Of a stretch of 64,000 nt of DNA, positions 48,535 to 62,041 are shown piece by piece. The stretch covers positions 9,455,501-9,519,500 of the forward strand of contig NC_046676.1 in NCBI RefSeq assembly GCF_003369915.1, read 5' to 3'. Both the position numbers and the translations under genes were made by a program. The notes under the pieces are model-generated. The model worked only from the letters and a program-made list of their open reading frames with translations. It did not search any database and was not told the DNA's origin. Source of the stretch: Drosophila miranda (lineage: Eukaryota > Arthropoda > Insecta > Diptera > Drosophilidae). The first letter of the stretch is position 1, and every line of letters starts with the position of its first letter.

Positions 48535-50776
48535 AAAAAGAAGAAGATGGCAAAGTGCACAAAATGAAAACGCAAGCAGCAAAATGCACACATACATACA
48601 TATAGAATAGACAAGACGACTGCGACAATGCCCCAAACATCCCATTAACAACATTATGGAGGAGGGGCAGGTGGAGAGGCGAGGCGAGGCGAGGCGAGCG
48701 ACAGGAGTCGATATGGCCATGGGCCAACAGAGACCGCTGAACCGACCAACAAATGGCAAGACATTAAAAGTACTTAAAGGATATTTGCATATTTTATGGC
48801 CAAACATAAATGTGGCTGATTACAAGAGTCCCCAAGAAGAGGACAGACATCTGCTATGCTGCCATGCTGCCATGCAATGCAGATAGAAGCGGCAGATGTG
48901 TGCGCGGGCGGCGGGCTGTATTTCCCAACCCCCGCCACACGATCAATGTTGTGCCATTTGCATATGGCATACAGGTATTACAGGGATATGGCCAGATTCA
49001 CTCCAGCAAATTAGTTGGCAATTAGCAAAGTGGCCGGGCCGTCGCATCAGCTGGCCAATTGACTTTGGCTTTCGGCCCGGAAGAGCATCCATCTTCTAAT
49101 TAATTTTCCATTTGAACTGAAACGTGCGTCTGTGCCCCGTCTATAGCCGGTAGCGGCTACCACAGGAATAACGATGGTAACATCGGGAGCAGTTACAGCA
49201 TCAGCGGCAGCGGCAGCAGCAGCAGCAGCTGCCGTAGTGCCCATAAAGCGACGTTTGCTCATAAAGCATTTAACGAGCCCTCGAGCCTTGGGGGCAACCA
49301 AAAACCAGATGCATCTGGAATTAATATTGGCTCATATAACCTGCAAAAAATTTAGTTTGTCCGAAAAAGTTATTAAATCTTTTTTAGCCCCTGGCGTACA
49401 ACCGCGACCATTAACAGGCAACGCGAAAAATTTCCTTAAGGCTGAAAATTTAATTGATTTTTTATGATTCGATTATCGCATACAACTCTGTGTTGGCCCC
49501 CAAGCAAGCCCAATCTAACCTCAAATGTTTGCTACACATTTCGCTACACGTTTCCTTTTTATTTTGTATTTGTGTTTAGTGGATCTGCTTTCCAATTAAT
49601 TGCCAGACAAAGGCTGAGACGCCAACACGGTCGGCAATTAATTTTCACCATGGAAAGTACCTTTTCCTGGACAGGAAAGCACATAGAGAGCGTCTAAGAC
49701 TTGGCAATTCTCACGCTCAACGTGGCCAAAAGCCTTTTGTAACTTATGTGGAAACGTGACATTTTCTCGGCTACTGGACAAAAATTGATGCCGCCGCTAT
49801 CGTCTCGGAGTCTCGGGTGCCGAGCAGGAGAGGATTGGTATTGGTCCGGCAACAGCCACCGACCGACCGACCGACCGGCCGACCGACCGACTTGTTTCCT
49901 GGCTTGTACGTGTCTGGATTTTTTTCCTGCTCGTTTCTGTTTTATTGTTGCTGCTGTTCTTCTTTCCTTTACTCTCCTTTTTTGCTTCTGTTGTTGTTTG
50001 TAAGTTTTGATGTCACACAATGACACAGTTTCACGTGCGGAGTGCTCGTAATTTGTATTTGGCCTCGTCTCGCATTTACGTTGATCTCATCGAAAATGTC
50101 TTAATTAATTTGTGCGCTGAGGCGCCCCAACGGGAAAGTGGCACAACAGAGCAGAGCAGCCTGCCACCAGCCACCAGCCACCGACCGACCTGAAGATCCA
50201 AGCTGACAAAAAAAAAAGAAGAAGGAAATACAGGCGGCAGAGGAAGGGAAGAAACCCACTTAATTTATGACTGGCACGACACATACTCGAAAGATGACTT
50301 CGCATGAAGCCCCACAAAAGGCTTACAATTTTTTGCGGACGCTTTTTTTTTTGTTTTGCCTTTGCGGAATCCTTTTCAACATCCTGCTTGCCTGCCTGCC
50401 ACAGTTTGATGGCCCCGAGTGTCGTCTGCCTGTTGCACTGTCTGCTACCAAGCCCCCGGGAGGAACTAGAGTCGACCCCAGGCGAAACACTTGAGCAAAT
50501 GAAGCCCCCAAAGAGTCAATATGTGTAAGCGAGTGCTGCAGATCGGGGCGAAACAGGGAGAGTTATGCTTATGAAAGATATGTACATACATACATATGTA
50601 ACCCAAGACGCAGCCCGAGCCGAGCCGAGCACATAATGAGATACGCAACAGCTTAAAAAAATAAACCAAAAAGCAACAACAACTGCAAAAAGAAGAGAAC
50701 GAAACGGAAAGCAGTCGGAAAGAAAAGAAAAGGAAGCGGGCAAGAATAAACGACTAGTCGATGCGCTGTAAAAGCA
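48535..50776. other. noncoding region between promoters
   Basis: No supported gene; probably part of a long minus-strand 5' intron. Holds a (CCGA)n run at 49857-49892 and CAG-type repeats near 49200-49230. Confidence 0.5.
49857..49892. repeat. (CCGA)n microsatellite
   Basis: About nine tetranucleotide units with one interruption. Confidence 0.85.
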
Positions 50777-50896
50777 TATCGATATAGATCAAGAAATAAA
50801 ATACTTCTACTCGTTTCGCCATTTCACTATCGATGCATCAATAGAATATCGGTATTAGTTTTGGGCTAATTTCTGGGATCAACAAGGGTCACACTA
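50777..50896 (+). promoter_or_regulatory. DRE plus Motif 1 core promoter
   Basis: Perfect DRE TATCGATA at 50777-50784, DRE-like TATCGATG at 50828-50835, and Motif 1 GGTCACACT at 50888-50896 reading on the plus strand. A pyrimidine run (GTCTTTTTC) follows as a possible start site. DRE with Motif 1 marks broad housekeeping promoters in flies (known). The transcript it drives is not identified, apart from the small frame below. Confidence 0.55.
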
Positions 50897-50948
50897 TTGT
50901 CTTTTTCGCGCTTTTAACAACCGTTGCTGCCGTCGCGCCCCGCGTAAA

Positions 50949-51077
50949 ATGCGAAAAAGTGAATACTGTGTTTTTTTTAATTGTGTCGAAATCCCGGAAC
51001 CATATAGCATAGCCTGGTGCTACCCTAGGGGCACAGGCTGCAGGCGAAATAAAAGGAGTCGAAGGCAAGTGCGATAA
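50949..51077 (+). CDS. small ORF downstream of a DRE/Motif 1 promoter, 42 aa
   Basis: First ATG (context TAAAATGC, good for flies) about 50 bp after Motif 1. It opens 42 codons: a Cys pair with C-x4-C spacing (CVFFNC, residues 7-12), two more Cys residues, and a strongly basic C-terminus (RRNKRSRRQVR). The Cys spacing recalls the start of THAP-type zinc fingers, but the rest does not fit, so I do not assign a family. It may be a small protein, a 5' coding exon of a larger plus-strand gene, or a leader ORF. Promoter placement and start context support it; conservation is unknown. Confidence 0.3.
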   Translation: MRKSEYCVFFNCVEIPEPYSIAWCYPRGTGCRRNKRSRRQVR

Positions 51078-54000
51078 AAGCAACGTCAAAAGGATTAGAG
51101 GGCTGTGCAGTTGTAAATCCACGTACGTATGTGGGCTTTTGCGAGTGTGCGATTGTGTGTGTGTGTGTGCAAACAGAACATGTCTGCGCATAGGTGGGTG
51201 GCGTGACATGGCTTGACGTTGCCTTCGGTCTTTGTTTGTCCCGAACAAAAGCCAGTACTAGCAAAAGCGGGAAGAAAGGCTCAGTGGCTGCCGGGCGGGG
51301 CAAAGGAAGTAGAAAAGGAAAAGTGTAAGGAGCACGACCTGCTTGTAAGCCAAAGAGCTCATAAAAGGAAACACCCATACATACACACATGCTGGCACCG
51401 AGCCCGAGTGTGGGTTCGTGGGTGCATGTGTGTATGTGTGGCACATTAATCACACTAAAGAGTTTTACAAAATGCAACCCAACTCCGTCGCCGACTGCAC
51501 CGAAAAGGAGAACCAACAGATTTTGTAGTTGTAGTTGTAGTTGTAGCTGTAGCTGTAGCTTTTGCTGTTGTCACCACTTTAAGCTGCGGCTTAAGAAATT
51601 CTGCGCCCGTCTCAGGGAAGCCGCTTAGGCAACGCCAACGAGCCACCCAAGGCGTTTTTTTTTGGAAGGTGAGGCATCTCAAGAGTGCACTCCCCACAAC
51701 AGGTGCCTATTTTGATCCAATTGCGTGACAAAGAGAGCGCGCGAGTGGGAAGTGTGCGAATGCACCTTGATATACCTCCTTCAATGCTCTCCAATTATAC
51801 TCCCCCTACAAGTCTTCACTCTCTCTTTGCACTAAAACCCTCTCCACTCAGCACTCTCCGCCCTCCACTCTCCGCTCTCCACTCTTTGATATTCCTCCTG
51901 CATAAATGCACTATTCCTGCCAAGGCGACGCTTTTTATGCTTCTCTTTCTTCGTTTTTCTTTATTTGATTTCATTTCAGTTTTGTCAAGCATTTTTCTGT
52001 GGCGCAGAGGAGCACCTTCTTCAGCCACAGCATCCACAGTGCTCCACTCCTTCCACTCCTTCCACTCTCGCAGCTCTCGACTCTCTCCGCTCCTACTCCG
52101 GCTCTCAGTCGCCTTATTATGCCGTTCTTAGCACTTTTGATTACTTTTTATCCGCTTTGGCCGCGGGTTTCATAGCTTACAGCTTTGTGGCTTATATTTA
52201 TCCCCTATCCCACTCCACCTCCCTCTCTCGTTCTCTCTCTCTCTCTCGGCGTGACTAATGACGTGCCGGACCCTGGACAACGCTTGAGTTTGTTTAGTCT
52301 CCATCTCCCTTCTTCTACCCCTTCGCCCTATCCATCGTCGTGATGTAAATAAATGAAATAATATTCTCTTGTCTGGTTGTCCCGCCATGAAAAATTAACG
52401 CCGACTGTTCCATTCTTGAGTTGTCTATTTTTGTTTGCTTTTATCTTCTATTTTTCTTTTTCTTTCATTTGTCAAGTGTGGAAATCGTTATTGTTGCTCG
52501 CGTTTTCTGCCACATGTAGGTGGGGCATCAGATCTACGATCCTTTGGAATTGGTAATAGAAAAGCGCAGTAAATTATCCCATTTAGAGTATTACCAGCTA
52601 CGGTCTTGCCCCAAGCCAGAAATACTTATAGAGTTTTCCCCGCGAGAATGGTTTTCTTTTATCACAATTCTGCGGGAATATAAAAGTGTTCAAGTGTGTG
52701 TGTGTGTGTGTGTGTGTGTTAGCCAACTCTCTCGACAGTTGGTATTTGAAATGCATTAATCACCAACATCCCATAAAAATCCTAGTGCTTTAACTGGACG
52801 AAAAACAAGATAAATAGCCCATAAATAGATTTTCCCCCAGACGTAAATGTGGATCGAATGACAGAATGACGGGGGGGAAATAAAACTGAACAGAATGATA
52901 TATGTATGGAGGCTGGCATGCCCGGGGGGCGGTAAAGATATTCACTTAAGGAATTTCTCGAATGATTAACCAAAAAATAAAAATCAAAAAAAATTCCCAT
53001 TCCAGGTGATGGAACGCAGTGCCCTCGATGGGGTAAAAACCAATGCGAAACAATGCGTATTCCATGGCCAATCGTTCCCCCATTCCCATTCATAGCCGTA
53101 AAATCGAAACTCTGGGAGAATACTCATCAGATAGTGCCCCCTCGCCCCCCACCACCCATGCAAAACTGGTATGTAAATGTTGTTTTGTTGCGGAACTATA
53201 GACATGGCCATCTGTTTATCATGCTATCATCAGATCTGTTATCAAAATGAATCAAATCAATGTAAAAACATATCCCACGTTCAGTCGTGCCTACATATAG
53301 CATCTATATTTGATTCCAAGCCAAAATCGAATGAACAATCACTGGAGACGCGCCCAATTCCTCAAAGTATCGACAGCGGGCGACTGGCAATTAAAATGCA
53401 AAGCCACAAAACCTCTCAAAAGGGTACAAAAAACAAAAAAAAAAAGATTATTATCGTTGATGAGGAACTGCCTTTGCGGATGATGTGTGGTTTTTTTTAT
53501 TGAAATGTCGACATGCTTACTAATCAACAAAATGAAACGAAACGAAACGGTCAAAGAGTGGGGAAATATGTAATCAAGAAGTACGAGTAGAACTTGTCAT
53601 ACATTTCGTTCTTTTTTGGGGGAGGGGTTCTTTTTCTTTTGATTAATCATGCGCTGAATGCACAAACGACAGAGGTGGCATGCCACATACACAGGAAATC
53701 GAAACCGAAATGCAGCGACAGTTGGCTTCAAACTACAAATTTGGTTCGAAAGAGACCGCTTACCCCATTTAAGACCCCCTCCCGTTGTCGTCAAAGAACC
53801 GTTGGCTGGGGTTCTTCGATTCTCTCGAAAAACTTCATTGAGCATTCATTCAATCGCTGACTTCTTTAATTTATGGCCTACGAGTGTTTATTGTTTGAAT
53901 ATTCTTTTGCTGCCGACACTTTTCTTCTTCTTTCCAGGGGTCGTTCTTATAGCAATGAAAGTTTTCGTTTGGCTATTAGTAAAAGGGAAATCCCTTTTTT

Positions 54001-54840
54001 GGTTTGGGGCAGAGTCAGAGCCAGAGCCAGAGCCCCGTTTTGGCATTTTCTAGGGCTGGGCCGTCTCTGGAACCGGGACTTGGGCTTGGCCCTCCATCCA
54101 GTGCGAGGATGGGCTCTCTATTGACCCAGAAAATGAGATACAATATGAAAATGTTGAGACCGCCTTTCTGTTTTGTTTTGTTTTGTAAGTGAAATTTTGA
54201 AATGTCTCTCGAGAATATAATGATGTTTTCCATGCGTTGGCGACGGCTTTGGCTTTGGCTTTGAGTGATGCGGGAATTGCATCTGCCTTAAGTTGGGGGA
54301 CGGAGGAGCCCTCATTTCATGACACCGATAATGAATGGGTCTTAAAAAAGGTATTCTATAAATTCTGGGGAAAAGCTGGGAAAAGGCAAAAGGTTTTCTT
54401 TTGATGGGAAAGTATTAGTTCGGAGATTCTTTGGGTATTAACAGGGCTATAGGGGTTATATGGGTTCTTACGGCTTTTAAAAAGGTATCTTAAGAACTGA
54501 ATAATTTTAGCTTGTTTTTGTCTTTTATATCTCTTGGATTCGATTAAATCCAAAAACATTTACAATTGTCTTAAATTTTCGGCATTTTCAGAACTTTAGC
54601 TGAAATCTTTAACCCCAAAACAAGGGCCCATTTGACCCAATTTTTCTACACCAAAATCGATTACACAGTGCCCCAAATCATCAAAAACGATTCACCGATC
54701 AATGCGACACCCAAAACGAAATAGATCTCTCTTCCAACCAAAAAAAAAAAAAAAAAACATATCCAAACCCATATTTAACCCAATTTTCAGAGCATGACGC
54801 TAATTGTATTTTAAATATTATTGGTACCTCCATGGCTTAC
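51078..54840. other. noncoding region, repeat-poor to AT-rich
   Basis: No supported gene. GTAGTT/GTAGCT hexamer-like repeats at about 51525-51560 and a (GT)n run near 52697-52720. Confidence 0.5.
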
Positions 54841-55250
54841 CTTTCGCGTATGTCCACAAAAAAATCGAAATCCACGAAATTTGCCGTTAAATTTGACACT
54901 TTTGTTGTAGATTTATCAATTAACACACACACCGACACACACAGACACAGCATGGAAGAGTGAGCATAGAAGAACAGAAGACACACTCTTTTATTCGTTG
55001 TAAAATTTGTATTTCGTAATATTTGCTGTAAATTTCTTTTGTTTTGCTCCAAAAAAATTCATTTACTTTCACACTGTGACGAAACGCTGCGAAATTTGCA
55101 TAAAAAACGAAAAGAGTATCCGCTCTCGCGTTGTGTGGGTAGACGACGCGCACGCGCACAAATATCTCTCTTCGGGTTTTTTGCTTTGTTTTTTTTTTTG
55201 CTTTGTTGCCTTGGCCTTTGAGCACCGTACACGCTAGAGAAACCGAACCG
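54841..55250 (-). other. candidate minus-strand 5' noncoding exon
   Basis: Ends in a strong donor on the minus strand (CGAAAG then GTAAGC, intron starting 54840). The sequence up to about 55250 has a leader-like composition (A-rich, CA-rich, no long ATG frame). It could splice to the acceptor at 48111 of the serrano-like gene. The transcription start is not pinned down. Confidence 0.35.
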
Positions 55251-58212
55251 GTCGGAGCGACGTGCTCCAAGCTAATGAAAAGCCAAGTTCTGACTCTGAG
55301 CCGAGAACCAGAGCTCTAAGCCGCAAAGCCTCTGCCTCTGCCGCTGCCTCAGCCTCAGCCGGCTTCGCTGTTACTTCGCTGTTAACAGAGCTCAACTCTG
55401 TTGCAAATGTTGCTCTGTGAGAAGCAGAGATTCTACCGATCCCATAGACAGATAGGGAATGCCCTCCCGGATAAACAGTTGTTTAATAGTTTTCTTTGAA
55501 TTTTGACCATTTTTTTTCTGGCTTCCCCCCTCCCCCGTTCATCTCTATTTTGTTTGTTGGTTAGCAGGTATTTAAATTTCATTAACATTGGTCCCTGGCT
55601 GCCCCCAGATCTCTTCTCTCTCTCTCCCTCTGTGTGTGTGTCACCTTTCTGTGACTCTTTCTCTGCTTTGCCCTGTGGTGTGGTGCGTGTGAATCTTTTA
55701 TGGTTCATTAAAATTAAAAGCAGAGTTTTGCCTTCTACTCTCAGTATATTTATAGCCGCCGATTGGCATTTCGTCCGACTGTGGGACCCCCCTAAACAGT
55801 TATAGGCCATGAAAGAACCATCAGCTGTCCCATGAAAATGATATCAAATGATATTTATCCCCGTGCGTCTCTCTTTGGCATACATTTTTGTTCAGTGTAG
55901 AACAATGTTCTGGGAGAGAGAGAGAAACTGTCACAGTCATGATTTACGATAACTTAACTCAAGAATATTCAATCACAGAGCACACTCCTCCCTCCTCCCT
56001 CCCCCTCCCCCTACCCCACCCGAACAGCAACCTTTTTTTCAAAAATGCCGCAAGGCCAGAGCCATCAAAAGACTCGTAAAAAAGGCAAAACCATGAAATA
56101 TGAGCACAAATTATGAACAGACATCACGTCAAAGGATTAACAAGACCACAAAGATCTTTCTTTCTTGGTTTTTTTTTAGTTATTTTTTTATGTATATTGC
56201 TGGAATTTCAAGGAAGTCAAGCCTGGGTCCGGCTTCGGCTTTGGCTTCGGACCAACCACGTGATAAAAATCTAACAAAGTTGGCTTTAACTCCTTTGCTG
56301 GGCGCGTTAAATGGTCAACACCCCAGAAATGCTGGCAAAAGGGCCCTTTGAAGTCGCCTCTTTTAAATGCAGATGATGTGCGTTGATTAAATATTGCTTT
56401 TTAATTTCTTTTATGCGCAAATGCATAGGAAAAGATTTGATTTGTTGTTTGGGAATGCCGGGCACGTAACGCTTGGTAATAAAAAAATAACATTAATAAT
56501 ATAGTGGGAATAGAAGGGTGGCTTTGGCCGAGATACCAACTAGAGAAATACCCTATAGAAGGCAGAAATCAAGCAATAGGAAGGCTATTTTATTCATTGT
56601 GGATGCTTTCTGTATATATTTGTACATGTTTAAGGCAGATACCCTTCTCCTCTATTGAATTTTCCAAAGTGCGAACCAAGAAGCCCGAAGAAGCAAAGGC
56701 GTGGCCCTCACACGGAGACGAAGCGAATGAAAGGGGGTAGGGGTAGGGGGTGTGGAGTGGGGAGCCCTCTTTCTTGGCACTCTCTTATCAAATCAAGTTT
56801 GTTGCCTCGGTCTTTCGTCGTTCCTCTTTCCTCTGTGTTCTTATCAAATTTGTGGAAATCATTCGGGCTTATAACGGTTAAGGGGAGGGGTAAGGGGGAG
56901 GGGGATTTATCAGGAAACGGTTGTTGTCGGCAGATTTGCATAACACACACACACACACACACACAAAGAGAGAGAGAGAGAGACAAGGAAATAAATCTGC
57001 AAGCATTTTGCGTCTTTGTGCGTGCGCCCACACACTGCAGATCGTCATCAACATCAGTCTCTCTCCGCTCTCCCCCACCACTCTCTTGCGCTCATGGAAA
57101 TGAAGCAGAGCAAACGAGAGACAGAGAGAGACGCAGACTGCGATCTAAAATTAGCTGCAACTTTTGTTAGGCTTCACCGACTTTGCCTGCACTTTGTCTC
57201 CTTTCCTCTTCCTCTTTTGCCCTGCCTTTCTTTGGAAAGCTTCGCCGTCCGCCCGTTGATTGATTGCCGTGGGCCGTGGGCCTACTGCAGATGCGGGCCG
57301 GGTCTTCCCTCTGGTGCGGGCCTAACCTTTGTGCACTCTCTTGCCCCTCTCTCTCCTTCTCCTTCTCCGTCTCCACTCTTTATCTTTGCTTTACATTCGA
57401 CTGCGGCGGGGTTTCGGCTCTTTGCGTTTTACGCTTAATTTGGCTTTGATTGATGTTTTTACTGTTGGATTCAGACGAAAACTTAGTTAGTGCGGGGCGG
57501 GGTTCACTGAACTTTCGAGCGCGCCACTGCATTGCCGCTGAAGCTTTTGAGCGCTTGAAAGCTTTCGGGCGAGGGCCCGTCGGAAAAGCAGCTGTTCCCT
57601 TCACCGACGCCCACGCTCATTATTTTCATAACTCTGGACATTCTTGGCGGCTCTGAATGTGTCTCCGTCTCCACCGGTCGCTGTGGTGCCACCACACGTT
57701 TATTTATCCACCAAACAGCTGACCCACTTTGCCGCTGGAACTGTTGACTGCCCTTTTGTGATTTGGACACAGGTTGGAAAGCAATTAATTACATTACGAC
57801 CCGAACAAGCCGACTCCGAGGCCCAGTACAGTACAATGAAATTGTTAACAGGCTCCAAAGTCAGGCGTCAATCAATCAGCCAACATTTTGGCCTCAGTCA
57901 ATGGCCTCTCTTGCGGTGGAACTAGGTGGGGGTGGGGGGACTCCGACTTCACGCTCCAGGTGCCATTATCATTATTTATTTGGTGCGACAAACGTTTCGC
58001 CTCCAATTAGGGCAAGAAACGCGAACATTTTTCATTCTCCACGGAAACAGGAATGAGAAATGGCGGAGGAGGAGGAGGAACATCTGAAAGTTGCCAATTT
58101 GGCTTTCGTTTTCGGTTTACTTATGGCCTCGTATAGCCATTGGGTGAAAAGTTCTCATGTGACTTTCGGTTCTACGGCATTCGTTAGACATATTTCATCC
58201 CATCTCCCATAG

Positions 58213-58214
<2 letters not shown>

Positions 58215-58246
<32 letters not shown>
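58215..58246. repeat. (CT)n microsatellite
   Basis: Uninterrupted CT dinucleotide run of about 16 units; a similar one lies at 60008-60031. Confidence 0.9.
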
Positions 58247-58254
<8 letters not shown>

Positions 58255-61200
58255 GTGAGAGCCTTAATAGGGCTGGAACAATGCCCTGTTATGGTTTCCC
58301 GGTAACAAGGATGATGGCAGTCTGAAAGGTGGATTTCGTATTCAAATGCGAGCAAACATGACCAGCATCCGCATCCTCCAAAAGAACAAGGAAAAAACCA
58401 AGGGCAGGCTCCACAAAACAAATACAAATTCGCCATAAAACTAAGAAGGCCAAAACGGAGCATTACGACTACAAGGATACCTATTAGAAAATAGAACTAC
58501 CCCAAGGCTTTCATACATAGGTTTTTGTTGTTGTTGATTGAGAGAATCTTTCGACTCAGATCATGAATATACCTTTGGCACTAACAGCAGGGTATCACCA
58601 GAACTAAATCCTCCAACAAAATAAACAAACGAAACGAAGCAACGACTTTTGGCATCACGTTTCACGAATTCGCAGCAGAACACGCCGCCTTCTGACTCCG
58701 ATTCGCGGACTCCCGTCTCCTATTCCGACTTCTCGGCTGGCACATTAAAAGAAAACAAAAGCAGAGAAACACCCAAAAAGAAGAGCGAGAGAGGAATAGA
58801 GAGCCAAAGCAATAAGTAAAAGTTGCTGCCAGAAAAAGAAGAGGAAGGAGAAGAGGCTGCCGCGAAGCATCTCTCTGTAATGTATGCTGCTCCTCGACGC
58901 GATTCATTGTTTCCCCACCCTCCACCGCCCCCTCAGCGACTCTTCTTCTTACTCTGGTGCAGGCTCCTTCCCCCCCCGCCCCTGGCATGATCAGCAGTTT
59001 TGCACGCGCTCACGTTTGGGAGCAGCTATAAAACAGAAATATTGAGAGGAAAAAAATAGGAGTATTAAGAATAGAAGAAATATCTTTGGAAATATTTTGT
59101 TGGTGACTTACAAATGCCCTTGCAATGGCAGCGGTAACAGAATTTATATATAAGTAGGAAAGAGAGAGAGCGCAGATGTGGCGAAGCTTTCCCGAAGCTC
59201 ATTTGTAGAGAGAGCGACAAGGAGTAGCGCTTTCAACTGAGAGCGCTTTGGTGCCGTGCCAGAGAGAGAGCAGATCGTTCTTGCTGTTCTTGCGTGAGCG
59301 GTGCTCTCTCTCTGGCAATGGAACGACAAAGAGAGAGAAGAGCAAGCAAAAGTCGAGAGGGATTTTGCTGGATATTCGGCTGCATAGAATTGTTTTTCCA
59401 TTTTTTTTTTTGTTGTAAAGCACATCCACTCGGCGACTTGTTCTTGCACCGTTTCTCTTGATTTTTAATTTCTCTGCTGGATAAAGTGAAAATTCGTTAT
59501 TGGCACTCCCCCCCGTCCCCTCTCCCTGCTGCCTTTTGTGTATTCACTTTTTGGTTTTTTTTTTTTTGACATTTTGGCTGTCATGCACTTCCTTTTCCTT
59601 TTCTGCTAATTTATCGTTTGCGAAGGAGGTATGTGCATGCATGGACGTCTCTCTCTCTCTCTCTCTGTCTCTTTTGCTCTCTGTCCTTTGACTGTTCTGG
59701 TTTTGCTTCTCCTCTCGTGTGGCAGCTACTGACTGCAACTGCAGTTGCATTCTTATCGAAACCGCACAATCAGCAGTCGCCGGAGAGTTAGGCCGGAGAG
59801 GGGCTGGCAGCGGGGCTGGAAGCGGGGAAAAAGGCAATCACTGGCAATGATGATGCTGCTGCTGCTGCTGCAGTTGCGGATGTGGATGTGCATGCGGATG
59901 CGGATGAGTGCAAAAGTTAAAATTTCAAAACAAATAAATTCATGCTGCAGGCTAAAAAGGGCAGCCCCAAATCGACAGAGAACCCAGCCTCTGCCTCTGC
60001 CTCTCACTCTCTCTCTCTCTCTCTCTCTCTAAAGTCTAAGCAAACAAATCAAGGAGCAACAGAGACACCAGCTGTGGACTCTTTTTAGCCTGGGGCTTCA
60101 ACGAAATGGGGCTTGACTTCAATTGTTCTCCGGCTGCTGCTCACCCTGCTGTTGGGGGGTGGGGGGGATTGGGGGCACACAACAGAAGCAATTATAGCCA
60201 GACTCTCGTACAAACACACACACACACACACAGCAAATCCTTGCTCTCTTCGCTGGTTGCCCCCTAGGCAGCAACAATAATAATTCCGACCGAACGCCCA
60301 CAGCTTCTACCTCTCTCTCCCTCTCCCTCTCCCTCTTAGCCTGTCTCTACCCTTTCGAAGAAGGAGGGTAGATGGATAGACAGAAGCACTCAGAATCCCA
60401 TGTCTAAAGGGCATTTCAAACTTCTACCTTCTTTGGATTCCATTCTGGTATTTGTTTACTCATTTGCTTATTTGCATGATGCTGCCAGTGTCGTGACTCC
60501 CCATCCCCCTACCCCCCCCTGTCCCCCTCTCTCTCTCTCTCTCTGTTTACCCTTCTTTATGCGGTGTGGCTTCCATGGACATCCATATGCATGTTTTGAT
60601 TCCGTTTTCAATTTCATTTTCATTTGTAGGACTTCGCCAGACTGTCGTCTGTTTTTCTTGAATATTTGTTTAGTTTCTTTGATCTTAAGAAACCGCATCA
60701 GCCAGGACACAAAGGACATGGTTCTAGGCACCTGCTAACCCAAGATTGGGCCCTTTAGCCTTTGTTTTGATGAAACTTTGTTGATGGCTGAGAAAGAGCG
60801 CCTAACCTTGAACTTGTGGGGAGCCGGCGGGGAGCTGGTGGGGCGCCGCAAGGTCAGCAGGCAAATTTCAAGTGAAATAAAACGAAACCAAACCAGTCGC
60901 GGGGGCAACCCACTCTGGGGAGCAGCTGGAGCCCGAACAAAAGCTTAGACTAACGTAATTTAATAAAACGTTTAGCCGATTAGATACGTTCGGTGTATGC
61001 ACTAAAATGTATCCATTAGATACGCTATCTGGCGAGGCACCACCGAGTCCACAGATACAGATGCAGCCGCACAGAGTGCGGCAAGTGCAACGAACGTCTG
61101 AGGCAGCCAGAGCGTCTCCGCTCTCCAGCAGCAGCTGCAACGCTAACGAGACTTTGGCCACGCTCGGCTCTAGGCCCCAACTCCCAATCGGACTCTGTCC

Positions 61201-61715
61201 CTGGCCAGAGGTTCGCTCTTCGGGACGCTCCCTTTTACTGCGAGACGGTTTTACTTTTGCCCGGGCTATCGGGCTCTCGGGCTCTTGGCCATGGCATGCC
61301 GTGGCATGGCATGGTAAATCTGCGCTGCCAATCGCTAAAATTATTGCGCTCAATCTTTGTTATTAGATTAACTTCTATTTTGTTTTCCTATTTGACTTTG
61401 CCATAAAAGCGAATCGAGCCGTGGCCCCATCCTTGGCCGAAACCCAACTACCACAAAAGGGTATTTATGACTAGCTCATGATGTTTGGCCAAAGGAACGG
61501 CTTGGCAGCAGCCTTCCAAGCTGATTGGTCCTTGGCCCATGACGGGGCTTTAATGATGTTTGCCCATGAAATATGATAAGAAATGTTGTGGCTCTCTGGC
61601 AGAGAGCCCTGGAAGCGCATTCAGAGTGCGCCTATGCCGCCGCTCTATCTGCACTTTCTTGTTATCTTCTGCTGCTGTTGTCTTGGCCATTTGAAAACTG
61701 AAAGTGCGCGCCCGA

Positions 61716-61755
<40 letters not shown>

Positions 61756-61763
61756 CCAGCGAG
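61716..61763. repeat. (CAGC)n microsatellite
   Basis: About twelve tetranucleotide units, two with a C-to-G change near the right end. Confidence 0.9.
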
Positions 61764-61963
61764 AGGGTTACGGGTCTTAGTTATCCATTGCCATTGCATT
61801 AGCCATGGCACGGACATGGCCTCTGCCTTTGCCTCTGTATGGGCCAGACATCCACTTGGCTTTGGACACATTCGGTTTTGGCTTCATTTGTTTTTACTGC
61901 CTGGCATTTTGTAGTCAGGTCCATTACAAAAGGCTGCCTTCTGCCTCTAATTCTGCTGCTTGT

Positions 61964-62041
61964 TGCACTGCCTGCCTGCACTGCACTGCCTGCCTGCACA
62001 GCCTGCCTGCACTGCCTGCTTGCACTGCCTGCACTGCCTGT
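61964..62041. repeat. degenerate CTGCCTGCACTG repeat
   Basis: Mixed tandem CTGC and CACTG units over nearly 80 bp. Confidence 0.8.

Noticed and set aside
61716..62041. Tandem CAGC / CTGC repeats as a CRISPR-like array
   Set aside because: Pure short-unit microsatellites without spacers, in a eukaryotic genome.
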